A DNA stretch of 64,000 bases from Phyllostachys edulis (taxonomy: Eukaryota; Streptophyta; Magnoliopsida; Poales; Poaceae): the NCBI GenBank assembly GCA_036346405.1, contig CM070568.1:1866221-1930220 (forward strand), written 5' to 3'. The translations under genes and the position numbers were made by a program. Below, piece by piece: positions 41,690 through 55,035 of this stretch (positions within the stretch are counted from its first letter, which is position 1; each line of letters begins with the position of its first letter). The notes below the pieces were generated by a model. That model ran no database searches. It was not told the origin of the DNA and was given only the letters and a program-made list of their open reading frames with translations.

Positions 41690-44083
41690 GGTTAAACACC
41701 ACCTTTGGTACAACTCCTACTCCCAGCTTCTCATTCGGATCTGGTGGAGTTATACTAAACACTCGGCTTCCCAAAACAACATGATTCTGATTCTCGCGAG
41801 GAGCTGTCTCGAAAATGAACTAGCAACGAGAAGCCGCCTTCCCGTAGATTCTCGTGAGAATCCAACCCTACAGAAAAGAAATGCCCCTTGAAGTTGGAAG
41901 ATTTTACCTGTAATTTGCCATCGAACTACCCCACATCGATTCCACCGCGCGACCCCCCACCGTACCCCTTCGTCTTTCCCTCACGTCTCTTCCCCTCCCG
42001 CTGCTCTCTCGCGACAAGGCGATTCCGCCCCCGGCTCTGTGTGTGCCCCGCTTGATCTCGACTGCGCCCCGTCCGGCCTCTGTTGTGCGCCTTCTCCGGC
42101 CCACCGTGTGCGCCTCCTCCGCCCCCGCGTGCGCCTTCTCCAGCCCCCGTGTTCACCTCCTCCGGCCCCCTGTGTGCGCCTCCTCTAGCCCCCGCTGGTC
42201 CTGGACTGCTCCACCGCAGGCCCCGGAGTTCACCGCTGCCTGCATGAGAACTGTCACCCGGAAACCCTAGAGGCCATCATTCCCTAACTTCTTCGTCGTC
42301 GCAGTTTCCCGAGGACCACCGGCGAGCTCCGGTGAAGGTAAGCTTGTCATCCATCTTTCCCCTTGCCCTCCCTATTTTGTGTCCCTCCTCTTCGCCTTTA
42401 GCCCTAGGGTGAATCAATCTGTAATAACCCGTTGCTTTGCCTGATACAATTTGTGCAATGCCAATGTTCTTTGCTTGATACCTTTGCTTGATGTGAGGAT
42501 GCGTACTTGATATTTCTGGCAGCTACATTGTCGATATTCTCACATTAAACATGAGAAAAAGATAACATAAATACACAATTTCTTGCATAGCACTTCCCTA
42601 TCGTTCATGGATGCATTATCTGTATAAACTTTGTCTCTAGCTGAGAGCAAGCCTGGGGACTATGAATTTCTGATTGGTATGAGACATTTATTGAGTTTGT
42701 AATGCTGACCTGAACTGGTAGGGTTTTCTTGGTTGGGAACATCGGATGGTGAGACAATTAGCTAGTCATTCATTGAGTTTGTTATGCATCCATGGCCAAG
42801 GCATCCTCCAGATTATTCACCCTATGTAAATACTTCCTATGGTTAGTGCTGAGTGGAACGACGATATTTGTCATGAATATTTCATGTTTGTCGAGTTATA
42901 GGGCTGCAGTTGAGAGAGGGTTAGATGGGGTCTTGCTCAGATGTTAGAGTTATTTTCCTGTTCCAAGTTATATATTGTTGGGCGGCAGATGATCTTAAAA
43001 CAAACATCATATATTGGCCGAGAGGTGGAAATCTTATAGTTTGTCTTCCTTGCGACTTGCAAATATGACATAACTCAAACTTATAACTACTGAGGATGTT
43101 TTTGGTTCGGAGCAATAAAATCTTCTCTTGATTTTCAAATATATCGAGGAAGTTCTTTGGTCTTCTGGACTTGATTTTGCATGTACAGATAGAACATCCG
43201 TGTATCACACAAAGGTTTGCTTTGATGACTTATTTTACATATTTTCTTATCATTACTAGTTACTAATAACAAGGATTTAGCTTATGTTCCGGTCTTTACA
43301 TAAACACTTAGATCTGTTTTTTTCGTAGCAAATGTTCATGAGACTCGGTTCAGTGTGTGGATTTACATTTTTTTTGTTTGGATTGTTTTGAATTTCCAGA
43401 TCTGATTAGGGTAAATGGCTGCAGAGGATGTCTTGTAGTTGTTTTTTTTTTGCAAGAATTCCTGAATATGTTTGCTTATACATTATTGTGATTTGGATGA
43501 TGCCTAGACCATGCTTAAGGTCTGCAATGTTTTAGGAATATCTATATCTTATTACCCTGCTTGTTGTATACCTTGGCCCTAAGTCGATGTGAGCATGCAA
43601 GTCTTTCATTTTCTGTCCAAACCAAATGAAATTGCAGAGGTTTGTAGTGCTTTATCTGAAAATGGAACTTGTCGTGTTTGGTTAAAGATTACCGAATACA
43701 AGTATAAGCACCGAGAATTCTACATTTTTCAGTATAGCTAAAGCCTAACAAATGCATGTTAGAATTGGAATGTTTCCATGAACCCATGAATTTGCAATAA
43801 TGGAAGAAAAAACATCCTGAATTAGCTAGTAGAAAGAGGAAATTGTTTGCAAGAATAATCTGTTGGACTATCTCAATGTCTTGTCATAGATCAATCTAAT
43901 GTTCTGATTTCTTGTTATAGATAATTTTATTGACGTTCAGATCATTGAAAGTGTGTATGAAATCTACACTAAGTATATATCAATTTCTATATGTTGTTGT
44001 AATCATTCATGTTCGTGTATAAAACAATTTCTCTATGTTCATGTAATTCTGAATCTCCACTGGGACTATCTTTCTATTGTTAG
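41690..44083 (+). other. Exon-like 5' region and intron-like DNA before the NDA exon
   Basis: A C-rich block (41930-42337) resembles the leader or first exon of a grass gene. It contains a 75-codon Pro/Ser/Ala-rich frame (42043-42270) and ends at GGTGAAG|GTAAGCTTG, a strong donor. From 42338 to 44083 the DNA is T-rich with no coding block and ends with TTTCTATTGTTAG, a good acceptor. None of the middle exons of an NAD(P)H dehydrogenase was found. The two ends may therefore be a truncated or chimeric gene. Confidence 0.4.
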
Positions 44084-44236
44084 GAGTCTAGAGGGCTACC
44101 TCTTACAGGATTTGTGAGCTGGTTCATCTGGCGCTCATCATACCTAACTCGTGTTATTAGCTGGAGGAATAGGCTCTATGTGGCTATCAATTGGCTGACC
44201 ACGCTCTTATTTGGTCGAGACATAAGCCATATCTAG
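44084..44236 (+). pseudogene. Terminal exon of an alternative NAD(P)H dehydrogenase (type II, NDA-like)
   Basis: After a TTAG acceptor the frame reads GLPLTGFVSWFIWRSSYLTR, then VISWRNRLYVAINW and TTLLFGRDISHI before TAG at 44234-44236. This is the C-terminal end of plant rotenone-insensitive type II NAD(P)H dehydrogenases. These enzymes sit on the mitochondrial inner membrane and pass electrons from NADH to ubiquinone without proton pumping; the tail anchors the protein to the membrane. The flavin- and NADH-binding domains are missing from the preceding 2.4 kb, so this is a fragment, unless a very long intron is involved. The reading frame itself is undamaged. A 4.5 kb solo LTR starts five bases after the stop. 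Confidence 0.75.
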
Positions 44237-44241
44237 GGTGT

Positions 44242-47200
44242 TGTGAGGACCTGTCTCGGGAACTCCTGGAGAGATCTCCCAGGACCTCCCAGGAGGTTTG
44301 GGAGGTCCTCCAAGACCACCCGAGGAGGTCTCCTAGGACCACCAGGAGGTCTCCAGGATCTCTCCAGGAGGACTCGAAGGTCCACCAGAGGTCCTCCAAG
44401 ATCACCCGAAGGTCCCAGCCTCTGTGCACCATGAGCTAGTCTCAGGATCAGTTTGGCTTGCTCGCACAGACTCAACAATTGGTGTAATCAATTCCATACC
44501 ACAAGCGCAAAAGATGAAGCAGACAAATTAACTCATATTATTAGCAAAAGACCTTAAGGTCAAGGTTTTTACAAGGTTACCCCGCGGGTTTACAACTCGA
44601 AAGAGAACCTGCAGCAGAAACATAAAACACGGGAAGGCCATTCGGCAAGCCCACAAGCTACCGAGTGGAGGACATCTCCTATGCGTAAGATCTTCAAAAG
44701 AGCTCCCCTTCAAAGAGCACAAGACTTCCTGGATCTCCTTCCTCTGCTGATTAAAACAGAGGGCACAAGCCATGGGTACTTTGAATGTACTCCGCAAGCC
44801 GTGGGGAAAATGAATGCAATTTAATATTTATGCACGGCTTGACAATTGAGAGCTGTAGAGTTAGTTTGCAGAAAAGCAATGTTTGACAATAAATAGCATA
44901 AGTAGATTACAAAGCTCAAGTTAAAAGAGATATACATAAGTACATTTGCTTTCAAAAGAGGTCGTGAGCACCAGCTCACTCCCAAGACCACTCCCACGAG
45001 GACTTGGTCGCACCCACGACCAGGACCTCTCCCACAGCACCAACCAAGACCTCTCTGGAGCACCAGCTCCAGAGCTCCACAAGACCACCCTAGAGCTCCA
45101 CGACCACCCTAAAGCACCCACTCTGGAGCTCCCTGGACCACTCTAGGGATCACAAGACCTCTTTGAAAAGTCTACCCCTCGTTCAAAATCTCTGGGCGTG
45201 TCCATAACTGAGGACGCGGCTATTCGAATAGATTTACTCTGCAGAGGTTGTGCACTTTGCCCACAAGAGATAGTCGCTTGGGATAGTCGCTTGACATGAC
45301 ACACGATTCCTTAGATGTGTGAGTCAAGTATAGATTACCACCGGGCTTTTACAAAGGTCTGTTCCGACTCGATTCTGCTCGCTAAGGATTCGCCTCAATC
45401 CAACCCCCTCTTGCGCCGTTTCCATCAAAAACAGAACCGAATCAAAACATCCCTAATTATTACACCTGGTCCATGCATAATGGACATGTGGTTGCACGGA
45501 GAGACCCAGATCAATAGCTCACAAGGTTAAGTCCTTAGTTGGCTGCTCAGACGAGTCTGACCACAATCCAATGTGCATACTGCACCCACTACTCAAATTC
45601 CATGCCTACTCACCTGAGCATAAAACGGTTTTGCGTTCAAGCCAGCCCAAGGACCACCCCGGTCCGGGCACACATCTTTTATTAGCAGTGACATTGCCAC
45701 GATTCCATAGCTTATTAGACAAATTGATCATTGTTGGGTTCAACCCGGCCAGAGGACCATCCCAGTCCTGGCACACAAATTTTAGTTAAAGCGACAACAA
45801 ATGTTGTTGTCTCACACAGGGCCACACTTCATTTTAATCAGCAACACTGGCCGCTACTACACAAGCCACAAACCAGTGTGCTGGGGTAAGCTAACATGAT
45901 GATTCATCGTGAGAACGACGTCTACTAAAGCATGGCTAAGCAAACACGATACCCATGTTGGTAAACAAGAATGTCCAACTAAGAATACCCATACTACGGG
46001 TTCCAAAGGGAACATGTCAACATGTCAAATTGCAAATCTTCAAGGAGGCATTAAGACAAGTAGGTAACTAACTAAGCCCAAAACCATTTTTACACAACTA
46101 GCAATGCAAGTTTATAACAAATCAAGATACTTTTGTAAAAATGGGTTCAAGATGATCAAGGTCCACGACTTGCCTTCGGCGACGAGTTGCTGGGCTTCTG
46201 AAAAGGTTGCTGGATCCTCGAGCTCCTCAGTAGAACCGAAATCTACACGTTTGCGAAGAAAACAAATAAATAAAGCAACTCTAAGAGAAAACCGAAAAGA
46301 ACTTAACTAGAACCAAAAGAGAAGAGGTCCACTAAGAGGGGGAGGTCCAACGAAAGGGAGGTCCAAACTCAAGGAAGTCTGAACCAGAGGAGCAAGGAGA
46401 GCTCACCAGAACAAGGAGAGGTGTGAGGGGAAGTTTGAGTGAAGAATAAAGAGGAAGTGGTTGCTCTGGGTGCTCTATTTAAAGGAGAGGAAGAAAGGAA
46501 CACCACCAAGGGGGAGTGTCCAGATTCAGGGCATTGAGGCAAAGGCGCACTGCTAGCAAGTACCAAAAAGGACTAGAGCAGGTAAAGGAGGAGACAAGAG
46601 AAGAGAAAGTCAAGGGGGAGTTGACATCATTTTAGCGCACAAACTTCTACAATGGCAATGATGTGACAAGAGGTAGAAAAAGGTACTGATAGGACTGACA
46701 AGTGGGGTCAGTCAAAATCCCCAAGGAGGAGGTGCTGGAGAAGTCAAGGGAGGAGGTCGAAGGGGAGGTCATGACCCACGAGGGAGGTCATGGCCGCAAG
46801 GGTGGTCTCTGTAAAAAGGCCAGAGGTCGTGACCTCAAGAGGAGGTCTGACCGCAAAGGTGGTCTTTGCAAAAAGACCACGGGGAGGTCCTGGGGACAAA
46901 GAGGCTCAAGGGAGGAGGTCCGGAGGACAAGGAGGTCCTGACCAAAGGGAAAGTCGAGACCAAGAGGAGGTCTTAACCCCAAAAGGAAAGGTCTAAACCA
47001 CAAGGAGAAGGTCTAGACCAACGGGGTGGTCTAAACTCCAGAGAGAGATCTAAACCCAAAAAGAGAGGTCTAAACCCGAAAAGGGATCCAAACCTTAAAG
47101 GAGATCTAAACCTCAAAGGAGAGGTCTAAACCACAAAGGAGATCTAGACCTCAAAGGAGAGGTCTAAACTCAAAAGGGAGCAGAGCCGAGGGGAGTACAG

Positions 47201-48697
47201 GACGAGCAGAGAGGGGAGGGACAACACCAAAGCTCAAGCAACTTCAACTAAAACTAACTCGGAACAACCAGCAAAGAATAGAGATAAACAACAAGGAACA
47301 GGTTCTCAGAAAAGGGGCTCGACTCGTTGGGAGGAGGTCCAACGGGTCGGGAGGAGATCGAGCCACGAGGGTGGTCTTTGCAAAAAGATCAGCAAAGACT
47401 GAGAGGGTGGTCTTTGCAAAAGAACCTAAAAGGGTGGCATTTGCAAAAAGACCAGTCGCGACCAACAGGGAGGTCGTGACTCAAGAGGGAGGTCGTGACC
47501 AACGGGAGGTCATGACCTAAGGGGGTGCTCTTTGCAAAAATATCATGAGGGTGGTCTTTGCAAAAAGACCAAGAGAAGTCTTGAGGAGAAGGTCCTAGGG
47601 ACAAGAGGTCGAAGGCACGGCGAAGTAGGGCTGTCCGATTTGAATTGGGCTGTCCGATTTGAATTGGGCAGTCCACAAGGAAGTGGAACGTTCGAACCAG
47701 CCGAACGCTACATCTTATTTGGGCTGTTCGATGTGAATCGGACGATCTACAACGCCTGGGAACGTTCGGACCGGTCGAACCTTTCATCTCGATCGGGCCA
47801 TCCAAAAAGGATCAGACGGTCCACAAGTGGGAAGGGCGCGAGGCTGGTTCGGACCGCGTGAAGGGAAAGGGAGGTCCGAACCCAAAAAGGAGATCCAACG
47901 AAGGAGATCCAAAGGGGAGGTCCTAAATGGTCAAGATCAAACGAGGGGAGGTCCTGACGGTCAGATCAAAACCAAGGGAGGTCCTGATGGTCAGATCAAA
48001 ACCAAGGGAGGTCCTAACGGTCAGATTGAAACAAGGAGAGGTCCTGACGGTCAGATCAAAACCAAGGGAGCGGAGCGATAGCAAGGAAAACGCGGGGAAA
48101 GCTGGGGCCGTCAGATCTCGATCGAACGGGGCAAAGAGATTAGGCCGTTCGGACCGAGCGAACGCTCCATCAGATCGGGCCGTCCAACACAGATTGAATG
48201 GTACAAAAGCGATAAAGGTCTGGATCAAGCGGAAGGTTCGAACGGACACGAGGGAGGTCCCAATGAACACAACGGAGGTCCAAATGAACACAGAGGAGGT
48301 CCAATCGAGCAGAGAAGGAAAGAATCAGAAACGAGGGAGAGATCAAAAGGGAAAACTACATCCCCGGATTTGAATTTCGGATATCAAGGACATTTGAAAC
48401 ACAAACTCGAGCTTGGACCTAAGGGAAGATCCAAACACAAGGGAGGTCTGAGCCTTAAAGGAGGTATGGACCCTCAGATCCAAACGAAGGGAGGTCTTCC
48501 CAAGAAGAAAGATAGAACTAGGCCGAGGGAAAGCACGGAACAAACAGGGAAAAGGAAAAACTCCAGCAAACTCCAAAAGAAACCGAACCGATTTAGTTGA
48601 AGTTTGGTTTAATCATTTAAAGTTGAACTCTCATCAAAACCAAACAGTTATTTTTATTTTAAAATTTTTCAAAACTCAGGACAAACGGAACGTTACA
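44242..48697 (-). mobile_element. Giant solo LTR, copy 1 of a gypsy-like family, 4.5 kb
   Basis: Minus-strand start TGTAACGTTCCGTTTGTCC at 48697 and end GTCCTCACA at 44242. Perfect 5-bp duplication GGTGT at 44237-44241 and 48698-48702. Shares with 49546-53130 and 55041-59295 the start, the CTGCAGAG...CTATTCGAATAG block near the 3' end, and GGACCTCC/GGAGGTCC palindromes. No coding domain. Internal minisatellites enlarge it. Confidence 0.85.
47919..48070 (-). repeat. 30-bp minisatellite inside solo LTR copy 1
   Basis: Five units of GGTCCTGACGGTCAGATC plus AAAACCAAGGGA. The corresponding site in the 3.6 kb LTR near 50220 has a single copy of this motif. Confidence 0.85.
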
Positions 48698-48745
48698 GGT
48701 GTCTATCTGCAGAAGTCTGAACTTTGAATAGTATGAGTATGATAC

Positions 48746-48864
48746 TGTTATGAATAGCGCTTGTATTCATTATGAGGCCAATGGGCCAACATATATACAA
48801 GTACAGGGTGGCATATATGCAAGGAACCCCTTATACAACAGGGATAATACATATTTATCTAACA
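48746..48864 (-). repeat. 3' LTR of the short-LTR copia element
   Basis: Plus-strand TGTTATGAATAGCGC to TTTATCTAACA, about 119 bp; the polypurine tract follows on its right. Confidence 0.9.
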
Positions 48865-48879
48865 CCCCCCTCAAACTTA

Positions 48880-49540
48880 TGGTGGATCAACAACATTAAG
48901 TTTGGAGAGATAGAAGTTGCATTGAGCTCTAGTCTGCACCTTTGTGAAGAAGTCTGCCACCTGAAGTTCGGAAGGCACATACTGAAGAGCAACAATCTGG
49001 TCCTATACCTGTGTCCGTATGTAGGAAGCATCAACACCAATATGCTTTGTAAGCTCATGCTTCACCGGATTTGTAGCAATGTTAATAGCCCCTATATTGT
49101 CAGACGAAAGAGGAGTGGGTGCTGAAACTGAAACACCAAAATCCTCAAGTAACCACCGTAGCCAAGTAACCTCCGCGGTCAACAAAGCCATAGCTCGCAA
49201 CTCAGCTTCAGCACTCGAACGAGAAACTGATGTCTACTTCTTAGTCTTCCAAGCAATGAGAGAACCACCAAGAAAAACACAATAAGCAGAGAGAGACCGG
49301 TGATCAGAGTGATCACTAGCCTAGATGGCATCAGAATATGCCTAGAGTTGTAAAGAGCTGGAGCAAGGAAAAAATAGATGACGAGTGATGGTTCCACGAA
49401 GATATCGTACGAAGAAGATGACTATAGTGGAGCTGAGTGGGAGCAGAAATAAACTGACTCAAGATATGCATAGGGTATGAAATATCTGGACGAGTGACAC
49501 TCAGATAAACAAGACTCCCAACAAGGTGATGATAGCGAGT
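48880..49540 (-). pseudogene. RNase H part of the short-LTR copia pol
   Basis: On the minus strand: a YRHLVGSLVYL-type RT/RNase H linker near the solo LTR border, AYSDAI with a stop after it, CVFLGGSLIAWKTKK, SSAEAELRAMALLTAEVTWL, LSSDNIGAINIATNP and TKHIGVDASYIR, ending in VPSELQVADFFTK. These are the RNase H acidic residues and the tail typical of copia. Stops near 49325, 49240 and 49015 disable it. It is separated from the RT by the solo LTR at 49546-53130. Confidence 0.87.
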
Positions 49541-49545
49541 AGAAT

Positions 49546-52500
49546 TGTAACATCCTGATTTTCTAAATCCTTTTTAAATGTGTAAAATAAATCAAAAATA
49601 TGTTGTTTTGATGAGAATTCTAAGTTTGGTTTGGTTGGAGAGGTTTGAGTTGTTGATACCTCCTTTTGGTATGCTCAGTAAACCTTCCTTTAGCATATCT
49701 TCTTTGGATATGTAGGTTTAGACCCTTCCTGTGGCCTAGACCTCCCCAGTGGTACATGAGGTTAGACCTCCCTTGAGGCTTGGACCTTTTCTCACATGGA
49801 CGCATCCTCGGGTCCAGACCTTTTTCTTTGAGTTTGATTACTTTGAATCTCTTTGTTGGTTTGAATCTCTTTGGATCGACCTCTTTTACTGCTCGACTTC
49901 TCTTAAGTCTAAACCTCTTGTTGCCTGGGCACCTTTCCATGCCAGACCTCCGTTCATTCGGAACTCTTGGTATTCCATTGGAACTCTTATATGCCTTCGA
50001 GCCTTCTGAGCTCATTTGAAACTCCTTGACATTCCTTCTTGGCCGAAAGGACCTCCTTAGGGTCATTCTAATTACTACGACTTGTGATCTCACCTTAGCG
50101 GGTGGAAGCCTCCTTTGAGTTGCCTTGACTCACGAATTTCGGTTGGACCATCTTGTGTGAATCTCCCCGTGGGATCTCTCTCTTTCTCGGAACTCCTCTG
50201 CTTGGACCTCCCCTTGTTTTGAATCTAACGGTCAGGACCTCCCCACATCCAGACCTCCTTTGTAAGTCTGGACCTCCCCAACCTTTAGACCTCCCTATCT
50301 TCTGGGCTTAGGACCTCCTAAGCCTCTCTGACCTCCTCAAAGACCTCTCCTGCGGGGCAAGGCCTCCTCCCTTGACCCGATCACATAAATTGATGGCCCC
50401 ACTTGCTAGACTTGGCCATTCTCATTTCCTCCGCCACGTTAATATCTTGGGCATTTAATGCATGTCTTGTCACATTAAATGTATCCACATACGTGGTGTT
50501 TACTTTGAATTTGGTCACTTAACCGCACTCGACATTTTTCTTTGTTCTTTCCCATAGTAACCTACATTGTCCTTTCTCGCACCTTTTACCTGTGGTAGTA
50601 GTGACACCGCTCCGCCACTTACCAACTTTTAACCCATTTCTATACTTATCCTTGACACGATATTTCTAGTTTTCTTCACCACCTTGATTACAATTAGACC
50701 AAGAAATTCTACCACATCACCTTCCTCCCTTCTCCACACTCTGTTATCTTGGCTCTCGCTCGGTGGCTCCCGTGGAAGACCTTGTCGCCCACGACCTCCC
50801 CTCCATCCATTGTTTCTTCTTGTCCCCGTAAGTCCTCTGGTGGTCCGCTTCACTCTTATTTTGGTCCTTTGACCGAATGGTCGTGTCTTTCACAGACCTC
50901 CTCTCGTGGACTCATTCGGATTTCTATGGCCTCTATTTGAGAACCTCCTCCCTAGTCTTTGCGAAGAACCATTGCTCAGACCTCTTTGTCTATTGCTTAA
51001 GTCACTCCCTTGGGGTCTTTTGTTAAAGACCACCCTTTTCTGGTAAGCTTAGACCTCTTCTATAAGAACCTGTTCTAAAATAGGGACCTCTCCTATTGAT
51101 TAAGTTTTGGACTCCTTTGGGGTCCCTCGGTTTTCTTGTTGTTCTCGTTGGTTCTTTAATTGAGTTTTCTTTGAACTTGCTCTTTACCCGTAGATTGCGA
51201 AGACTCTAGGAGTCCGAGTGTTCAAGAGGAAGAATCTCGGGATAGCGAGCAAGGCAAGTTGCACTCTTGATCATATTGCACCCAATAATTCAATCTATTT
51301 ATGTTCAATTTCAAAGTTTAATGCATGCCTATCTTTACCAAGTTATTTCAATACTGCTTTTAAATTCATAGTTATGCCTACTTCCTTGTATGGCCTTTGT
51401 TGACTTTGGACTAAACTCATTGTCACCTTTAGATTAAACTTGGGTCATGCAATAGTGTGAGCCCAACCATTTGAAAAACTTGTGCTTAGACAAAGCTTAG
51501 ACCAAAAATATTGATTTGGGGAAATCTTTACCAACATGACCAAATATTGCTTAAAATGTTTTGACCATGACATTGGGGTGTCATGGGAATGTGAAAAGTT
51601 CTTTGGGGAAGCAAAGAAAATGAAAATTGGATTTAGACTGGGGCGAATTGGTTGGCTTGGCTGGTGCAATGTTTGAGCACAGACTCTATCCTGGCTAAGG
51701 TGGAGGTCCAAGGGTTTGTGAGAGTCGCCCTAGTCATGTGAGGACCGGTCTTTGAGCGACCAATACCATGCCTATAATGGGCTATGCCACAATCGTGCAA
51801 CCACATGTCTCCAGAATGGGGCGTGGGACCTGGCTGAGTAATTTGCAAAACTTCACCATATGCTGCTCCATTGCAGGTGTGGGAGGTCTTGTAGGGCTAA
51901 TGGTCTTTTATGACCTACTGTTCCCACTAGTGCAAGAGGGGGCTTTCCACCGGATTGCGATCCATAGGAAAGTGAAACCTTAGCAAGGAAAGGCTGTGGT
52001 GGGGCAATGCATTGTAAAGGCCTTGTCATGATCTCTAAACCTCTTACCTTTGGTAGTGAGAGGTGGCATTGACGGATGCCGGATAAACTAGAGAAATCAT
52101 GTCGTGTGGGTAAAGTGCACAACCTCTGCAGAGTTAAATCTATTCGAATAGCCGTGTCCACGGTCATGGACGTGCTGGCAAAGGCTACTCAGAGTTAGAT
52201 GTTGATTTTGGGGTTTTCCAGAAATGTTTATCAAATCTGTTTTTGGGATTTTATCCCATGGGTTTGGGCAGGGAGCCTGGTGTCAGGAGGGTATCCTTCA
52301 CCAACTTGTTGATGAATGCTATCCAACTGAAAAATTGCTTTGATAAAATGAATTTTATCTAATAAAAGACCTGCTTTGGAACTTAGTAATGGTATTTGAA
52401 AGAAAATTGGCTTTGTGCAAATTAACCATATGATGCCATCCTTTAATTAGCCATATATGCATGTCATTTTGCTAACCCATGGGTGTAACTTGCGAGCACG

Positions 52501-53130
52501 GTTGTTGTGCTCACTCTTGCTCATTACAATCTTTGCCAGAGAAGACCTTGGCAAATGAAGAAGATCAAAGCTTAATAGATTGTGCCTTCCATCGATTACT
52601 GTGGTGTCTTCAGCCGAATTGTTGCTCTTTTGCTCTTTTGTGTTCATGTTGGGCCCAAGGCCACTTTGTAACAACTCTGTAAATATTTTACTTTAATAAA
52701 GATGCATCTCGGATATCACCACCATTGTATTATTCTCGTGAAGAGCTAGCCATGATCATTGGGACTAGTTCGATTCACAGGAACCCCGAGCAAGCTCGGA
52801 CCAGATGTCCTCACAATGGGATAAACATGTGAGGTTCTGAGGTGGTCCCGGACCCCCACGACCTCCTCTGGAGGGTTGCGGGTGGTCTTGGGGCGCTCTC
52901 AGACCTCCTCGTTTTTCTCTGGATGCGGCCGTGGCAGGTCCGTGGGTGCTCCCTGGCTCCAAGACCCTCTCGGGTCATGTTCTCCTGGACCTCCAGGAGG
53001 TCCTGTTGGACCTCCTGGGAGGTCTTGGTGGACTGTTCGAGAGGTCCTTTATGGACCTCCTAGGAGGTCCTGATGGACTTCCCAGAGGTCTTGGAGGACC
53101 TCTCGGGTGCCCTAGAGTTGGGTCGTTACA
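49546..53130 (+). mobile_element. Giant solo LTR, copy 2, 3.6 kb
   Basis: Starts TGTAACATCCTGATTTTC and ends GAGTTGGGTCGTTACA. Perfect duplication AGAAT at 49541-49545 and 53131-53135. Inserted in the RT-RNase H region of the copia element. It contains GTGGGTAAAGTGCACAACC and CTATTCGAATAGCC near 52115-52150. No gene inside; the short open frames are compositional. Confidence 0.87.
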
Positions 53131-53135
53131 AGAAT

Positions 53136-55035
53136 CAGCAAGAGGCTCACCATTAGTGGGCCGAAGATGAATATTAAGCTTCATAGGAGTCTCAGCGATG
53201 TGCTGATCAGTAAGAGAAGCATGATCAAGAAGATCCTGAATATACTTTTCTTGGGACAGATAGAAGCCCTTAGGTGTAGAAGTAACCTCAACCCCAAGAA
53301 AGTAGCGAAGAGGACCTAGATCAGACATGAGAAACTGCTCATTAAGATGCTCCTTCACAAAGGTGATGTGCTGAGAATCATCTCCAGTAATGATCATATC
53401 ATCAACATATAAAAGAAGAAGCGTCCGACCATGAGGCGAAGTGTGAATAAAGAGAGCAGGATCATAAGCACTGGTAGAGAAACCAGCTGCAGTGACAACA
53501 GAAGAGAAACGATCAAACCAGGCACGAGGAGCTTGCTTGAGGCCGTAGAGAGATTGGCGAAGGCGACAAACCATACCCTTAGGAACAGAATACCCCGATG
53601 GTAGCTACATATAAACCTCTTTATGCAGCTCACCATTGAGAAAGGCATTCTTGACATCAAGCTGAGAGATGGACCATGCCCGAACAGATGCCACAGCAAG
53701 AAGAGTGCGAACAGTGGTCATGTGAGCCACAGGAGTAAATGTCTCATCATAATCACGACCATGCTCCTACTGAAATCCACATGCCACAAGACGAGCCTTG
53801 TAGCGCTCAAGAGAACCATCAGAGCGAGTCTTAATCTTATAGACCCACTTGCACATGATAGGAGTAACACGCGCGGGAAGAGGGACAAGATCCCACGTGC
53901 CAGTACGCTCAAAGGCGACAATCTCTACTATCGTGATAACGCCACTCCCGATGAGCAAGAAAGATCACGATAAGAAGTCGGTTCGGCAAGAGCCGCTAAA
54001 CAAAAGTGCACAGGAGTCCAAATAGACTGGCGATCACGAAGAGCATATCGAGGAGAGGCCGGAGAAGATGAACCATCAGAAGAAGATGGTGCATCAGAAG
54101 AATCCTCAACTCGCGGACGACGAGTGTAGTAGAGAGGATAAGAAGGACGAGGGCCGGGAGGAGTCGTTGGAGAGGGTGGCAGTGGCGAAGGAGATGGTGA
54201 AGGAGGAACCGAAGAGGCCAAAGGCTGTGGTGAGGTGTGGTGCCTATGGGGATGGCAGGAAAAGTTAGGAAAGAAAGTGGCTCGACAAGAGATGCTGGAG
54301 TGGTGGAAGGAGAAGGACGAGGGTAGAAAGGACGAGATTCATCAAAAGTGACGTCCCAAGATACCCGCATCCGTCGGCCAACAGGATCCCAACAATGATA
54401 TCCCTTATGCTCAGCGCTATAGCCCAGAAAAAAAACACTCCATGGACTGAGTGGTCAGCTTGGTGTGCTCACGAGGGACAAGAAGTACATAGCACACACA
54501 CATCCAAAGAGGCGAAGACTAGAATAGTTAGGAGTCTTGCCACAGAGACACTCAACTGGGATCCCACCCTGAAGAGCAGAAGAAGGCTGAATATTAATTA
54601 GAAAAGTGGCAGTAGAAATAGCCTCAGCCCAGAAGTGTGGTGGAATAGCAGAAGCAAGCATAGAGCACGGGCTGTCTCAAGAAGATGACGATGCTTCCGT
54701 TCAGCCACACCGTTCTGGGCATGAGCACCAGGGCAAGCAAACTGAGAGAGAGTGCCCTGCTCAGCAAGAAAACCATGAAGGACTCCTGACAAGCATTCCC
54801 CAGCAAAGTCAACACGAAAGACATGAATAGGAGAATCAAACTGAGTACGGATCATGGTGGCAAAAGTCTTGTAGATGGATAAAACCTCACTACGAGATGT
54901 CATAAAGTATATCCATGTGTGGCGAGAAAAATCATCAATAAAAATTATATAATATCGATGACCTCCTTTCGAAACAAAAGGAGTCGAACTCCATACATCA
55001 GAATGAACAAGATCAAAAGGACGCTGTGACACTAA
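53136..55035 (-). pseudogene. Integrase and reverse transcriptase part of the short-LTR copia pol
   Basis: On the minus strand from 55035: LVSQRPFDLVHSDVWSSTPF, IIFIDDFSRHTWIYFM, FRVDFAGE (in place of the usual DNGGE-like motif) and QNGVAERKHRH of integrase. A long Ser/Pro-rich linker follows (54230-53980). RT is WDLVPLPARVTPIMCKWVYK, KARLVACGFQ, QSLYGLKQAPRAWFD, LLLLYVDDMIITGDD (catalytic YVDD) and FLMSDLGPLRYFLGVEVT. Frameshifts occur near 54600, 53960 and 53600. The integrase N-terminal part lies beyond the solo LTR at 55041-59295. Confidence 0.88.

Noticed and set aside
44191..44478. Overlapping 80-codon frames on both strands at the NDA exon
   Set aside because: They run from the exon in wrong frames into GGACCTCC repeats of the solo LTR; the correct frame is the one ending at 44236.
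47919..48070. 30-bp regular repeats read as a repeat protein (frame 47927-48373)
   Set aside because: The frame is open because the period is a multiple of three. It lies inside an LTR, and the shortest sibling LTR has only one unit.
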